Below are positions 16,599 through 26,028 of a stretch of 64,000 nucleotides of DNA, in pieces. The stretch's first letter is position 1. Each line of letters begins with the position of its first letter. Position numbers and translations under genes: made by a program. Under the pieces are notes generated by a model, which was given only the letters and a program-made list of their open reading frames with translations, did not search any database and was not told the DNA's origin. The DNA comes from an uncultured Verrucomicrobiota bacterium (GTDB lineage Bacteria > Verrucomicrobiota > Verrucomicrobiia > Opitutales > Opitutaceae), in assembly GCA_903856725.1 (NCBI GenBank), contig CAIOCT010000038.1, forward strand, positions 1 to 64,000, given 5' to 3'.

Positions 16599-17612
16599 GT
16601 GTCGCCCGCCTTCCCTCTTCTCGCCCCCGCGCAAGCTTCGGAATTTGCCCAGCTTGGCCTACGGAATATTCGCCGTGAATATCCCCACCTTTTGCAGCAC
16701 GTATTAAATGGCGCCGACGATGTCCGTGCCCCACGCGCACTGCATCCAGCATTTTACGGCAGCTATGATTGGCACTCCTGCGTCCACCAACATTGCATGC
16801 TCGCGCGCCTGGCGCGGCTTTTCCCCTCGTTACCAGAACGTGCCGAAATTGACCGTGTCTTGCACGAACATCTGACCGCTGAAAATTTAGCGGTCGAGAC
16901 CGCCTATTTTCGCTCCCCAGGCAGAGAATTTTATGAACGACCCTACGGCTGGGCTTGGTTGTTAAAGTTAGCGGAGGAATTACTCCATTATGATGCCAAG
17001 TTAGCCCATAATCTCACTCCCCTCGTTGCCGTCATCCGCGAAGGGTTACTCACTTACCTCAATTCGCTCAACCACCCCGTACGACACGGCGTGCACAACA
17101 ACACGGCCTTCGCGGTCAAGCTCGCCATCGACTACACGCGTGCGGCTGATGATCAAGAGCTCAAACTATTTTGCACCAGTCGCATGGCTTATTGGTTTGG
17201 ACACGATGCCAACTACTCCGCGGAATGGGAACCCTCGGGAGAAGACTTTCTCTCCCCAGCTCTCACTGAAGCAGAAGTCATGGCTTCGGTGCTCCCCCCG
17301 GAAAATTTTAGCCGCTGGCTTGGGCGTTTCTTGCCTAATCTTCATACGGGAGAGCCCATCCGATTATTCACTCCCGTCCGCGTCAGCAATCCAAACGATC
17401 CCAAAATTGCTCACCTGATCGGTCTTAATTTAAATCGTGCATGGTGCTGGCGCCGCATTGCGCTAGCCTTACCAGAATCAGATCCTCGCCAAAATAGAGC
17501 GAGGGAAGCCGCTAGGCGCCATTTGGAAGCTGCTATTCCTTTACTGAGCGCAGAGGATTTTAACCGCGCCCATTGGTTAGCCTCTTTTGCGGTTTATGCA
17601 CTAACGGAATGA
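16599..17612 (+). CDS. DUF2891 family protein
   Basis: 337 residues from a GTG at 16599. It matches DUF2891: HPAFYGSYDWHSCVHQHCMLARL near residue 50, then YERPYGWAWLLKLAEELL, HNNTAFAVKLAIDY, and EPSGEDFLSPALTEAEVM. The many conserved Trp, His and Glu residues and the helical-repeat character resemble alpha/alpha-toroid enzymes acting on sugars, but no activity is known to me. There is no signal peptide. Its leader is pyrimidine-rich with no ribosome-binding site. The DUF486 gene follows after about 40 bp. Confidence 0.85.
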   Translation: MSPAFPLLAPAQASEFAQLGLRNIRREYPHLLQHVLNGADDVRAPRALHPAFYGSYDWHSCVHQHCMLARLARLFPSLPERAEIDRVLHEHLTAENLAVETAYFRSPGREFYERPYGWAWLLKLAEELLHYDAKLAHNLTPLVAVIREGLLTYLNSLNHPVRHGVHNNTAFAVKLAIDYTRAADDQELKLFCTSRMAYWFGHDANYSAEWEPSGEDFLSPALTEAEVMASVLPPENFSRWLGRFLPNLHTGEPIRLFTPVRVSNPNDPKIAHLIGLNLNRAWCWRRIALALPESDPRQNRAREAARRHLEAAIPLLSAEDFNRAHWLASFAVYALTE

Positions 17613-17655
17613 TTTTCGCCTAGCACGAAAAGCTGGGCTACGCACAATGGAGCCC

Positions 17656-18009
17656 ATGCGCACCATTTTACTACTCTGCCTCTCCAATATTTTTATGACC
17701 TATGCTTGGTATGGTCATTTAAAATACGCTGGGGCGAAACCGCTGTGGGCGGCGATCCTCCTCTCGTGGGGCATCGCATTTTTTGAATATTGTCTCATGG
17801 TACCAGCAAATCGCTTGGGGTACCGCCAGTTCACCGGCTACCAATTAAAAATTATCCAAGAAATTATCACTTTAGTCATTTTTGTGGGCTTTGCCTCGCT
17901 AGTCCTTGGTGAAAAACTTCGCTGGAATTATGCGGTCAGCCTATTCTTCATGGCCCTCGCCGCTTATTTTGCTTTCGCGTTCAATAAATCGGCCACCACC
18001 GCTATTTGA
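17656..18009 (+). CDS. DUF486/DMT family membrane protein
   Basis: 117 residues from ATG 17656 (an ATG three codons upstream at 17647 is also in frame; the family usually begins M-R/K-T-I-hydrophobic). Four predicted helices. Motifs typical of DUF486 are SNIFMTYAWYGHLK, SWGIAFFEYCLMVPANRLGY, and FTGYQLKIIQEIITLVIF. The family belongs to the drug/metabolite transporter clan and its substrate is unknown. A short hairpin with a T-run follows the stop. Confidence 0.9.
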   Translation: MRTILLLCLSNIFMTYAWYGHLKYAGAKPLWAAILLSWGIAFFEYCLMVPANRLGYRQFTGYQLKIIQEIITLVIFVGFASLVLGEKLRWNYAVSLFFMALAAYFAFAFNKSATTAI

Positions 18010-18020
18010 AGCTCTCCCGG

Positions 18021-18039
18021 GCCTAATTTTAGGCTTTTT
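18021..18039 (+). terminator. Short intrinsic terminator after the DUF486 gene
   Basis: GCCTA (18021-18025) and TAGGC (18030-18034) form a five-base stem with an ATTT loop, followed by TTTTT. It is short but correctly placed between the DUF486 stop and recA. Confidence 0.5.
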
Positions 18040-18113
18040 CCACCCTACTCCGCGCTTGCCGAATTGCGTTACGCGCACACCGTCAAAATAACTTTTTAAA
18101 CCATAACCCCCCC

Positions 18114-19193
18114 ATGTCCAAAGCTGATAAATCAAAGTCTGCCGAATCCCGCCTCGCCCCTGCTGAAAAATCGGCCAACGCCGCTCGCGAGAAAAACATC
18201 GATCTCGCTCTCTCCTCGATCACCAAACAATTCGGCGAAGGCTCCATCATGCGCCTTGGCAGTAATGCTAAGATGAAGGTCGACACACTTTCGACGGGCT
18301 CGCTTGCCATCGACCTCATGCTCGGCGTCGGCGGCCTGCCCCGCGGTCGTATCATCGAGATCTATGGACCAGAATCTTCCGGTAAAACTACCTTTTGCTT
18401 AAGTGTTATCGCCGAAGCTCAGCGGCAAGGCGGCCTCGCCGCCTTTATCGATGTCGAACACGCGCTCGACCCAAAGTATGCCCGCGTCGTTGGGGTCAGC
18501 CTCGATGATCTGCTCGTATCTCAACCCGATTCTGGCGAAGACGCGCTCAACATCATGGAGACGCTCATTCGTTCAAACTCCATTGATGTAATCATTCTCG
18601 ACTCTGTCGCTGCACTGATCACGAAGGCGGAACTTGATGGCCAAATGGGCGACATGACCATGGGTAGCCAAGCCCGCTTGATGTCGCAAGCCATGCGCCG
18701 CCTCACCGCGGTCGTCAGCAAGACGAATTGTGTTTGTATTTTTACCAATCAAATCCGCGAAAAAATTGGCGTTATGTTCGGAAGCCCAGAGACCACTTCC
18801 GGGGGTCGCGCGCTTAAATTTTTCGCTTCAGTTCGTCTCGATATTCGCCGCAAAGATCAGCTCAAGACGCCGGATGGTAAAGTCATTGGCAATCGCACAA
18901 AGTTGAAGGCTGTAAAAAACAAAGTTGCCCCGCCATTTACTGAGGTAGAATTCGACATTATGTATGATGAAGGCATTTCTGCGAGCGGTTCACTCGTCGA
19001 TCTCGGCGTTGAACATAAGGTGCTCGAAAAGAAAGGCGCCTGGATCGCTTATAATGGTGATTTGGTCGGCCAGGGTCGCGAAGCCGCAAAAGAAGCGCTC
19101 CGGACCAATCCTGATCTCGCGGCTAAGGTAAAGGCTGGTATTATCGAAAAGGTTAAAGGCGGGGCCGTCGCTACGGTTGGAACGCCGGAGTAA
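18114..19193 (+). CDS. recA: Recombinase A
   Basis: 359 residues. RecA binds single-stranded DNA, drives strand exchange and activates LexA self-cleavage. Visible features are the Walker [10 protein letters not shown], the [11 protein letters not shown] Walker B, the loop region [38 protein letters not shown] and the canonical [17 protein letters not shown]. The N-terminal 30 residues are a Lys/Ala-rich extension. No SOS box could be recognised in the 100-bp upstream gap, and the ATG is preceded only by a C-run. Confidence 0.98.
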   Translation: MSKADKSKSAESRLAPAEKSANAAREKNIDLALSSITKQFGEGSIMRLGSNAKMKVDTLSTGSLAIDLMLGVGGLPRGRIIEIYGPESSGKTTFCLSVIAEAQRQGGLAAFIDVEHALDPKYARVVGVSLDDLLVSQPDSGEDALNIMETLIRSNSIDVIILDSVAALITKAELDGQMGDMTMGSQARLMSQAMRRLTAVVSKTNCVCIFTNQIREKIGVMFGSPETTSGGRALKFFASVRLDIRRKDQLKTPDGKVIGNRTKLKAVKNKVAPPFTEVEFDIMYDEGISASGSLVDLGVEHKVLEKKGAWIAYNGDLVGQGREAAKEALRTNPDLAAKVKAGIIEKVKGGAVATVGTPE

Positions 19194-19198
19194 TCGTC

Positions 19199-20020
19199 GT
19201 GGCGCGCTTCGCTCAGCTAACCCTGCTCTGGCGCGCATTATCGGTCTACCGAACCGCCGTCACTCTGCTGGTGACGGCGGGAGCATTAGCAGCCAAACCG
19301 GCGCTACCCCAAGAAGCGCTGCCGGTCTTAATCTCTACGAAGAGCAATCAACCCGCATGGAAGAGCTTGAGCGAACTCCAGCATTTTGCCGCTCAGGGCA
19401 ATCCGGCTGCTTGTTTTGAGCTAGGCGTTCGCTGCTTAGAGGCGGATGGCCTAACGCAAGATACGCCTCAGGCGATCCTGCTATTGACCCAAGCCGCCCA
19501 AGGCGGAGTCACCAATGCAACCTTTCGACTCGGTAAAATTTACCACGACGGGCTCGGTGTGCCGGTTGATTACCCCCGCGCGCTTGAATATTACACGAGA
19601 GCGGCACAAGCCGGTGTTATGGAAGCCCAGCATAATATCGGAGCAATGTTGGCCAGCGCCCGCGGCGTAAAACGCGATTTAGTTGAGGGCCTCGCCTGGT
19701 TATTGGTGGCGAATAAATTTGGCGATGCCTCTGGCGCCGATACGCAAGTACGTACCCGCTTAGCCCAACGACCGGCCGATATTCAAGTCGCCGAAGCCCG
19801 CGCCGCCGAACTCCTCAAAGATCTATCGCAAGCGACCGTGCGCGCAATTCTCTTGGTAAAAACCGCTCCCGTGGTTGCGCCTCATCCTGAAACAATTTCA
19901 CCAGTCATTTTAGCCCCCAGCCCCGCAACCACGATCAGCCCACCGAAACTTGAGGCGCCTGATTTATTTAAAATTTCTTTGCCACCCATCCCGGTACAGC
20001 CCGAAGCGCCGCACAAATAA
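19199..20020 (+). CDS. Sel1-repeat protein with N-terminal hydrophobic signal
   Basis: 273 residues starting at GTG 19199, five bases after recA. An N-terminal hydrophobic segment (AVTLLVTAGALAAKPALP) suggests export or membrane anchoring. Residues about 70 to 185 contain three Sel1-like helical repeats, e.g. ATFRLGKIYHDGLGVPVDYPR and EAQHNIGAMLASARGVKRD, which usually mediate protein-protein contacts. The last 60 residues are Pro/Ala-rich and probably disordered. The role is unknown; its closeness to recA suggests cotranscription, not a shared function. Confidence 0.85.
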   Translation: MARFAQLTLLWRALSVYRTAVTLLVTAGALAAKPALPQEALPVLISTKSNQPAWKSLSELQHFAAQGNPAACFELGVRCLEADGLTQDTPQAILLLTQAAQGGVTNATFRLGKIYHDGLGVPVDYPRALEYYTRAAQAGVMEAQHNIGAMLASARGVKRDLVEGLAWLLVANKFGDASGADTQVRTRLAQRPADIQVAEARAAELLKDLSQATVRAILLVKTAPVVAPHPETISPVILAPSPATTISPPKLEAPDLFKISLPPIPVQPEAPHK

Positions 20021-20085
20021 TAAGAACAGGGCTCGCAATTATTACTGACCGTGAAGCGAGTGAATTTTTCGACTAAACTCTTCTC

Positions 20086-20547
20086 ATGATTCATTATCTA
20101 CGCCGCGAACAATTTATCCCCTGTCCACCCGCTGTGGTCTGGGATTATTTTGCGACCCCAAAAAATCTTAATGAACTAACCCCGCCGAGCGTGCGTTTTA
20201 AAATTATCGGGGAAGCTCCGACGCGAATGTTCGCTGGTCAAATTATCACCTATCGCATTTCGCCGCTCCCAGGGCTCTGGTTAAATTGGATTACGGAAAT
20301 TAGTGAAGTGCAGGTCGGAACAAGCTTCGTCGATATTCAGCGAAAGGGTCCCTACAAATTATGGCGTCACGAACACCGCTTCGTCCCAGAAGCGGGCGGG
20401 GTGCGGATGTTTGATCAGGTAACTTACCAAGTTGGGTGGGGTCTCTGCGGTTGGTTAGCTGAAAAACTATGGGTTAACCGGCAGCTGACCCAGATTTTTA
20501 ATTACCGCGCACAACAGGTGGCGAAAATTTTTCCTAAAAAAAAGTAG
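20086..20547 (+). CDS. SRPBCC family protein (START-like ligand-binding fold)
   Basis: 153 residues. The sequence follows the SRPBCC pattern often annotated as a cell-division inhibitor or ligand-binding protein: the start YLRREQFIPCPPAVVWDYFATPKNL, then LTPPSVRFKI, a central WLNWITEISEVQ, and the WRHEHRFVPEAGGVRMFDQVTYQ strand pair with an amphipathic C-terminal helix. No catalytic residues are expected. It probably binds a hydrophobic ligand; which one cannot be told. It lies between the Sel1 gene and mnmE on the same strand. Confidence 0.87.
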   Translation: MIHYLRREQFIPCPPAVVWDYFATPKNLNELTPPSVRFKIIGEAPTRMFAGQIITYRISPLPGLWLNWITEISEVQVGTSFVDIQRKGPYKLWRHEHRFVPEAGGVRMFDQVTYQVGWGLCGWLAEKLWVNRQLTQIFNYRAQQVAKIFPKKK

Positions 20548-20604
20548 CCGGCGCTTCGTTGCTTTCACTTTGCCTTCGCCGCCACGTTCGCTTGCGTGGG
20601 GCGA

Positions 20605-21957
20605 ATGTTATTTCCTTCGGATACCATTGTGGCGCTCGCGACTCCGGTCGGCACCTCCGCACTTGCCCTCATTCGCGCTAGTGGGCCTGCCGCGAGCACG
20701 CTCGTTGAAAAAATATTTGCGCGCCCACCCCTGCCCCGCACGGCACAGCATGCCGACTATCGCGACGCTCAGGGAATTTTAATTGATGATGTGCTCTTCA
20801 CTTTTTTTTCCGGCCCAAATTCATTTACCGGCGAAGATTGCTTAGAGATTTCCTGCCACGGCAACCCCTTCATCGCTCAAAAGATTTTAGCCGACCTTCT
20901 CACCCAAGGCTGTCGATCGGCCGAACCTGGCGAATTTAGTAAACGCGCCTTTCTCAATGGCCGGATGGATTTAAGCCAGGCCGAAGCCGTCATGGACCTT
21001 ATTCACGCACGGAGCGACCAGGCCCTCGCGGCAGCTAATCAGCAACTGCGCGGCTCACTTGGTCGACACATGGCTGACCTGACGACCCGCTTGATTAAAA
21101 CGCTTGCCCAGATTGAGGCTTACATTGATTTCCCGGATGAAGATCTACCGGATGAAAATCGACAAAGCATTGATAGAGAAATTGATATACTAATAAAAGA
21201 CACGAGCCGGTTATTGGCTACGAGCTATTATGGAGCCCTTTTACGCGAAGGTATTAAAACGGTTATTTTAGGTGAACCCAATGCCGGAAAAAGCAGCCTA
21301 CTGAACTGCCTAGTGGGACGTGAACGCGCTTTAGTTAGTTCAGAGCCTGGGACTACCCGCGACTATCTAGAAGAGCCGATCATCATAGGTCCCTATTGCT
21401 TGCGGCTCATCGATACAGCTGGGCTGAACCCTGTGCCTGCTCCCCTCGAGAAACGCGGTATCGAAAAATCGCTCGAGCAAACCACGCAAGCCGATCTGTT
21501 CCTGTGGGTTATCGATGCCACTCGCCCGCACTTAGATCTGCCCAGCGCATTTAGCCAGCGCCTTACAGTGAAAAACACGCTGGTTGTGTATAATAAGTGT
21601 GACCTATCCGTAATTGCGCCTAGCCCCCTGCCCCTGACTTTTCCATTCGTAAGAATTTCAGCGCTTAATGCAACTGGCCTAACAGCGCTTCAAGACGTCC
21701 TCGTGGAAATGGCCGCATCATTTCAGGTAAACATAGGATCCGAGGTAATTGCGATTAACGCCCGGCATGCCCAAGCCCTGGAACAGGCCAAGAAATGCCT
21801 TCAAGCGGCTAAAGTAAAATTAGCTGAAAATAGTTATAGCGAGCTATTATCAAGTGACTTACGATCTGCCCTAGAATCATTTGCACAAATATCAGGAAAA
21901 ATTGATCATGAACGAGTACTGGACGAATTGTTCGCCTCCTTCTGTATAGGTAAATAA
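20605..21957 (+). CDS. mnmE: tRNA modification GTPase MnmE
   Basis: 450 residues from ATG 20605; a GTG at 20596 is in frame but MLFPSDTIVALATP is the family start. MnmE with MnmG installs the carboxymethylaminomethyl or aminomethyl group on U34 of tRNAs, using a folate C1 unit. The N-terminal folate-binding domain, helical domain and inserted G domain are present: GEPNAGKSS (G1), EPGTTRDY (G2), DTAG (G3), NKCD (G4). The C-terminal CIGK carries the conserved Cys. mnmG follows 41 bp downstream. Confidence 0.97.
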   Translation: MLFPSDTIVALATPVGTSALALIRASGPAASTLVEKIFARPPLPRTAQHADYRDAQGILIDDVLFTFFSGPNSFTGEDCLEISCHGNPFIAQKILADLLTQGCRSAEPGEFSKRAFLNGRMDLSQAEAVMDLIHARSDQALAAANQQLRGSLGRHMADLTTRLIKTLAQIEAYIDFPDEDLPDENRQSIDREIDILIKDTSRLLATSYYGALLREGIKTVILGEPNAGKSSLLNCLVGRERALVSSEPGTTRDYLEEPIIIGPYCLRLIDTAGLNPVPAPLEKRGIEKSLEQTTQADLFLWVIDATRPHLDLPSAFSQRLTVKNTLVVYNKCDLSVIAPSPLPLTFPFVRISALNATGLTALQDVLVEMAASFQVNIGSEVIAINARHAQALEQAKKCLQAAKVKLAENSYSELLSSDLRSALESFAQISGKIDHERVLDELFASFCIGK

Positions 21958-21998
21958 TAAGACATCAAAATATTTATTTTGATAATGATGTTTAAATC

Positions 21999-23873
21999 GT
22001 GATATATAATAAAAATCCATTTGATGTAATTATCTGCGGAGCGGGACATGCTGGAGTGGAAGCATGCCTCGCGGCAGCGCGAATGGGTGCCTCCACCCTC
22101 CTCCTTACCGGTAACATCGACACCATTGCTCAAATGAGCTGCAATCCAGCCATTGGCGGGCAGGCCAAAGGCCAAATGGTGCGGGAAATTGATGCCCTTG
22201 GAGGAGAAATGGCCATTAATACCGACCTGACCGCAATCCAGTTTCGACTCCTCAATGAATCCAAAGGTCCGGCGGTCCGCTCGCCTCGAGCCCAGTGTGA
22301 CAAAAAAGCTTACCAATTCCGACTCAAGCACACCCTCGAGTTACAAAAAAACCTACAGATCTTTCAGGCAACCGTTACTGGCCTGATCTACAAAAATGGA
22401 CGCGTTATTGGCTGCCAAACCAACCTGGATATTGAGTTTATCGGCCGAACGGTGGTCGTAACTACAGGCACTTTTTTACGCGGGCTGATGCATGTTGGCC
22501 AAAACAAGAATGAAGGCGGGCGGCTAGGGGACTTTAGCGCAAAAACCCTCTCGGCAAGCCTGATGGAAGCAGGTATTGAGCTCCAGCGACTCAAAACAGG
22601 CACCCCTCCGCGACTGTTAGGCCGCAGCATCAATTTTACCGGGCTTCAGGAACAAAAAGGGGATCCGAAACCAACCCTGTTTGCCTTCCACGATACTCGT
22701 GACCACGAAGACTTGTTCCACGTGGAACAGACCGGCGAGCGCCGACTGGGCTGGAGCCCTGGGAGCGAACAAGCATCCTGCTGGATGACTTACACGACTC
22801 CAGCTTCAGCAAAGATTGTTCGTGATAACCTGCATAAATCCGCAATGTACTCCGGCGAAATTGAGGGGGTGGGGCCACGCTACTGCCCGAGTATCGAGGA
22901 TAAATTCGTGCGATTCGCCGATAAACCCCGTCATTTGCTCTTCCTGGAGCCAGAGGGAAGAAGCACCAATGAGTATTACATTAATGGCCTATCTACGAGC
23001 CTGCCCTTTGATGTACAACTTGATCTCGTCCATAGTATCCCTGGCCTTGAGCAGGCGGTCCTACTTCGGCCAGCGTACGCCGTGGAATATGATTTTGCTC
23101 CGCCCACGCAACTATTTCCATCGCTTGAATCGCGCAAGGCCGAGAATCTTTTTTTAGCCGGACAAATCAATGGCACCTCTGGCTATGAGGAAGCTGCTGC
23201 CCAAGGCCTAATCGCCGGCGTCAATGCAGTCCTCAAGGGGAGGGGAGAAGACCCCCTGATTATTCAACGCCATGAAGGTTATATTGGCGTTCTCATTGAT
23301 GACTTAGTTACCAAAGGGACCATTGAGCCGTACCGTATGTTTACCAGCCGAGCCGAGCATCGTTTACTATTTAATCACGGGAGCTCTGAGCTGCGCCTAC
23401 TTGAACATTCAAAATTACATAAGTTAATTTCTGACAACAGATTGTGCAATATATCTAAAAAATTAGATCGGGTAATTTATTGGCAAAACTATTTAGAAAA
23501 CACCCGCTCGAGTAGGGGGCTGTGGGCTGAGGCAATCCGTCGTGATAAAGAGGTCGCACTTCTGCCTACAGACCTGGCGGCGGAATCTCCAGAAATTCGC
23601 GAAGAAGTACTCTACCGTGTTATATACTCCGGCTATCTCGAGCGTGAATTGCGCCAGATTGAAAAACTTAAGCATGTCGAAAAAATCCGCATCCCTGTTG
23701 AGATGGATTATGCCGCCATTCCTGGTATGCGGCGGGAAAGCGCCCTGAAGTTGGCCCAGTTCCGCCCCCAAAACCTCGGCCAAGCGAGCCGGATTAGTGG
23801 GGTCAACCCCGCTGATATTAGTATCCTTATGATTCAAATTGCGGCGCAACGCCGAGCAACGAATAATTCGTGA
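21999..23873 (+). CDS. mnmG: tRNA uridine-5-carboxymethylaminomethyl modification enzyme MnmG
   Basis: 624 residues from GTG 21999 in an AT-rich gap with no ribosome-binding site. It is the FAD- and NADH-dependent partner of MnmE. The dinucleotide-binding motif ICGAGHAGVEA, the CNPAIGG-AKG motif with the catalytic-region Cys, the RSPRAQCDKKAY segment and TSRAEHRLL are all present, and the length is normal. The product is the substrate for an MnmC/MnmD methyltransferase, a candidate for which is fused to Tgt at 52877. The neighbouring mnmE indicates an operon. Confidence 0.97.
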   Translation: MIYNKNPFDVIICGAGHAGVEACLAAARMGASTLLLTGNIDTIAQMSCNPAIGGQAKGQMVREIDALGGEMAINTDLTAIQFRLLNESKGPAVRSPRAQCDKKAYQFRLKHTLELQKNLQIFQATVTGLIYKNGRVIGCQTNLDIEFIGRTVVVTTGTFLRGLMHVGQNKNEGGRLGDFSAKTLSASLMEAGIELQRLKTGTPPRLLGRSINFTGLQEQKGDPKPTLFAFHDTRDHEDLFHVEQTGERRLGWSPGSEQASCWMTYTTPASAKIVRDNLHKSAMYSGEIEGVGPRYCPSIEDKFVRFADKPRHLLFLEPEGRSTNEYYINGLSTSLPFDVQLDLVHSIPGLEQAVLLRPAYAVEYDFAPPTQLFPSLESRKAENLFLAGQINGTSGYEEAAAQGLIAGVNAVLKGRGEDPLIIQRHEGYIGVLIDDLVTKGTIEPYRMFTSRAEHRLLFNHGSSELRLLEHSKLHKLISDNRLCNISKKLDRVIYWQNYLENTRSSRGLWAEAIRRDKEVALLPTDLAAESPEIREEVLYRVIYSGYLERELRQIEKLKHVEKIRIPVEMDYAAIPGMRRESALKLAQFRPQNLGQASRISGVNPADISILMIQIAAQRRATNNS

Positions 23874-23924
23874 TTTATATACGCGTAAATCGCTTTCTAG
23901 GTTTATCTTACATAAATTAACTCC

Positions 23925-24578
23925 GTGTCTATTAAACCAGAATTTGTCGAGCTAATGGCGCAACGGCGCGCCGATCTGCGCGCTAAACTCACCCCAATTT
24001 TTCCGGCCCCACGAGGGATTGTGTGGGAAATTGGGTGCGGTCATGGTCACTTCCTCGAACGCTATGCCGCCGAATTCCCCCAACGTCTTTGCGTTGGGGT
24101 AGATTTAGCGAGCGAGCGGATTACTCGAGCCTTACGTAAATCCGAGCGTGGCATGCTACTGAATTGCCACTTTATCCGGGCGGAGGCAGTCGAATTTCTC
24201 CGCGCTCTCCCCGAAGGCGTTACGCTTGACGAGATTTGGGTGCTTTTTCCCGATCCCTGGCCCAAAAAACGCCACCACAAGAACCGCATCCTGCAGCCTG
24301 CTTTTTTTGAAGCTCTTGCTGCCTATGCACCGACTGAGGCTCGCTTGTATTTTCGCACTGATTCGACCGACTATTTCAAGGCCGTGCAGGGTTTCCTGCC
24401 TGCGTTAAAAACATGGAAAACCACCGAAATAGGGGAGCCGTGGCCTCTAGAACATGAAACTGTCTTTCAGGCCCGTGCAGAGAGTTACCAATCGCTGATC
24501 TTAGTCAGGACATCACATCCAGCCACCCCAGCAAAAATAATTGCCCCAGAAGTGCCGCCGCCAGCAGACTCCAAGTGA
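23925..24578 (+). CDS. trmB: tRNA (guanine-N7-)-methyltransferase
   Basis: 217 residues from GTG 23925. TrmB forms m7G46 in the tRNA variable loop. SAM-binding IWEIGCGHGHFLERYA is read as VWEIGCGHGHFL in the sequence, followed by GVDLASERI and the family signature LFPDPWPKKRHHKNRI; the FRTDSTDYF segment is also conserved. The last 25 residues are a Pro/Ala-rich tail beyond the fold, and a small antisense reading frame overlaps this tail. It lies 51 bp after mnmG. Confidence 0.95.
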   Translation: MSIKPEFVELMAQRRADLRAKLTPIFPAPRGIVWEIGCGHGHFLERYAAEFPQRLCVGVDLASERITRALRKSERGMLLNCHFIRAEAVEFLRALPEGVTLDEIWVLFPDPWPKKRHHKNRILQPAFFEALAAYAPTEARLYFRTDSTDYFKAVQGFLPALKTWKTTEIGEPWPLEHETVFQARAESYQSLILVRTSHPATPAKIIAPEVPPPADSK

Positions 24579-24672
24579 CTTGCATGAGGATATTATGCGC
24601 CAACTGACGCTCGCCGTTGCCGCGACGGCGCGGCTCGGTCCGATCGAGTAATGCGCGAGTAGCTGGTTCCAT
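24505..24672 (-). CDS. Possible small single-helix membrane protein, antisense overlap with trmB end
   Basis: A 55-codon frame from ATG 24672 to TGA 24505-24507. It reads a polar Arg-rich first half and a hydrophobic helix (VTWSLLAAALLGQLFLLGW) near the C-terminus. The last 74 bp run antisense to the trmB tail. It sits where an AtpI/AtpZ-type small protein gene often precedes atpB, but the orientation is opposite. No ribosome-binding site. It could be chance in a GC-rich gap. Confidence 0.22.
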   Translation of the reverse strand: MEPATRALLDRTEPRRRGNGERQLAHNILMQVTWSLLAAALLGQLFLLGWLDVMS

Positions 24673-24791
24673 ATTTCACCAATCAAGCTTTGTTGCCATC
24701 AGTGCAAGCCTCAGCCGGCATAAGTTTTTGTAGATGCTTTTCTGGCTGGATCTAATTCCACCTAATTAACCGGCTTTTTATATTTAGAGGG

Positions 24792-24821
24792 TTGACGCTG
24801 CTCCGCGCAGAAACCTACCTA
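24792..24821 (+). promoter_or_regulatory. Candidate atp operon promoter
   Basis: TTGACG at 24792-24797 is a near-consensus -35 hexamer. TACCTA at 24816-24821 is a weak -10 at 18-bp spacing. Transcription would start about 35 bp before atpB. It is the only good -35 seen in the 280-bp gap upstream of the operon. The rest of that gap (24673-24791) shows no gene. Confidence 0.4.
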
Positions 24822-24861
24822 ATCGCTCTCTCATCGCTATTTTGTCTTCCTGAGAACACTC

Positions 24862-25737
24862 ATGCGCCTCGCCAAAAATATTATCGCTGTCTTCGCCGCT
24901 CTTATGGGCGCGGTAGCCATGGTCGCCAATGAGGGGCAGGGGGTTGCTCCAGCCGCCGCGAAATTGTATGACTTTGGTAACGGCTGGGCTATCACTAATA
25001 GCATGGCAACGGGATGGACTGTATCGGCAGTGCTCATCGCTCTCATTTTATTCGCAGTGCGTAAACCCAAGGTGCTACCCACCAAGAGTCAGGCCGTCTT
25101 TGAGTCTCTGCTTGAAGGCTTGCGTGATCTCTTCGAGCCGATTGTGGGTAAAAAAGCGTTCCCCGCCACATTCCCGTTACTCGTTACCTTTTTTATCTTC
25201 ATTCTTATTCAAAATTGGATGGGGTTGCTTCCCGGTGTCGGGACGATCGGCTGGGGACATGAGGTGGACGGAGATTTTCATATCACCTCGCCGTGGATCC
25301 GTCCTTTTACCGCCGACTTTAATAGCACGATCGCGCTAGCGCTCGTTTCCTTTGGGGCCTACCTCATCATCATCTTCAAGTATGCCGGACCGAAACTCAT
25401 TCTGTGGGATTTATTTGGCAATAAAGCTGATAAAAAGGAAACTCCAGGTTGGCTTTACCCTTTTTTGACCTTGGTCTTTCTGCTCGTCGGCTGCATTGAG
25501 GTTTTCTCCATCGTCATCCGACCCTTCACGCTTTCAGTGCGGCTATTCGGCAACGTCTTTGGCGGCGAGAACCTCCTGCATGGAACAGGGTTCATCTTTA
25601 TTTTTTATTTCATGGAATTGCTCGTGGGTCTCATTCAAGCCACTGTCTTTACGCTCCTCACTTCGGTCTATATCGGCCTCATCTGCAACCACGGCGATGA
25701 TCACGAAGAAGGCCACGCCGCTGAAGCTCACCATTAA
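24862..25737 (+). CDS. atpB: ATP synthase F0 subunit a
   Basis: 291 residues. This membrane subunit forms the proton half-channels against the c-ring. The key Arg lies in the IRPFTLSVRLFGN segment near residue 215, and helices such as LVTFFIFILIQNWMGLLPGVG and VFLLVGCIEVFSIVIRPF are family-typical. The N-terminus has a cleavable-looking hydrophobic segment followed by an external stretch, as in other verrucomicrobial and bacteroidetal AtpB proteins. The C-terminus is His-rich. It is the first gene of atpBEFHAGDC. Confidence 0.97.
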   Translation: MRLAKNIIAVFAALMGAVAMVANEGQGVAPAAAKLYDFGNGWAITNSMATGWTVSAVLIALILFAVRKPKVLPTKSQAVFESLLEGLRDLFEPIVGKKAFPATFPLLVTFFIFILIQNWMGLLPGVGTIGWGHEVDGDFHITSPWIRPFTADFNSTIALALVSFGAYLIIIFKYAGPKLILWDLFGNKADKKETPGWLYPFLTLVFLLVGCIEVFSIVIRPFTLSVRLFGNVFGGENLLHGTGFIFIFYFMELLVGLIQATVFTLLTSVYIGLICNHGDDHEEGHAAEAHH

Positions 25738-25806
25738 TAATTTATCGCTGGGAGCGTACCTCGCGTGCGCACGGCGACAACTGCAACCACAACTAAATAT
25801 ATACAT

Positions 25807-26016
25807 ATGAACCTCCTCCTCGCTGAAATTACCGGTAATATCGCCAGCGCTTTCGGTCTACTCGGTGCCGCCATCGGCGTCGGCCTCATCGGCAATAAAG
25901 CCGCCGAAGCCGTCGGTCGCAACCCCGGTGCGTCCGGCAAGATTCTCGTCCAGGCCATCATCGGCATGGCGCTCGCCGAAGGTCTCGGCATTCTCGCGCT
26001 GTTCCTCGCCAAGTAA
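25807..26016 (+). CDS. atpE: ATP synthase F0 subunit c
   Basis: 69 residues from ATG 25807; an upstream extension in frame to 25765 is Thr-rich and not part of the protein. Two helices joined by the polar loop GNKAAEAVGRNP. The ion-binding Glu is in GMALAEGLG. The first helix lacks the Gln and the second helix the neighbouring Ser/Thr of sodium-type c subunits, so a proton-driven enzyme is expected. A long hairpin follows the stop, before atpF. Confidence 0.96.
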   Translation: MNLLLAEITGNIASAFGLLGAAIGVGLIGNKAAEAVGRNPGASGKILVQAIIGMALAEGLGILALFLAK

Positions 26017-26028
26017 TCAACCCTCTTC

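Noticed and set aside
21958-21998. AT-rich gap between mnmE and mnmG as a replication origin
   Set aside because: mnmG is near oriC in many bacteria, but there are no TTATCCACA-type DnaA boxes, dnaA or dnaN here, and the gap is only 41 bp.
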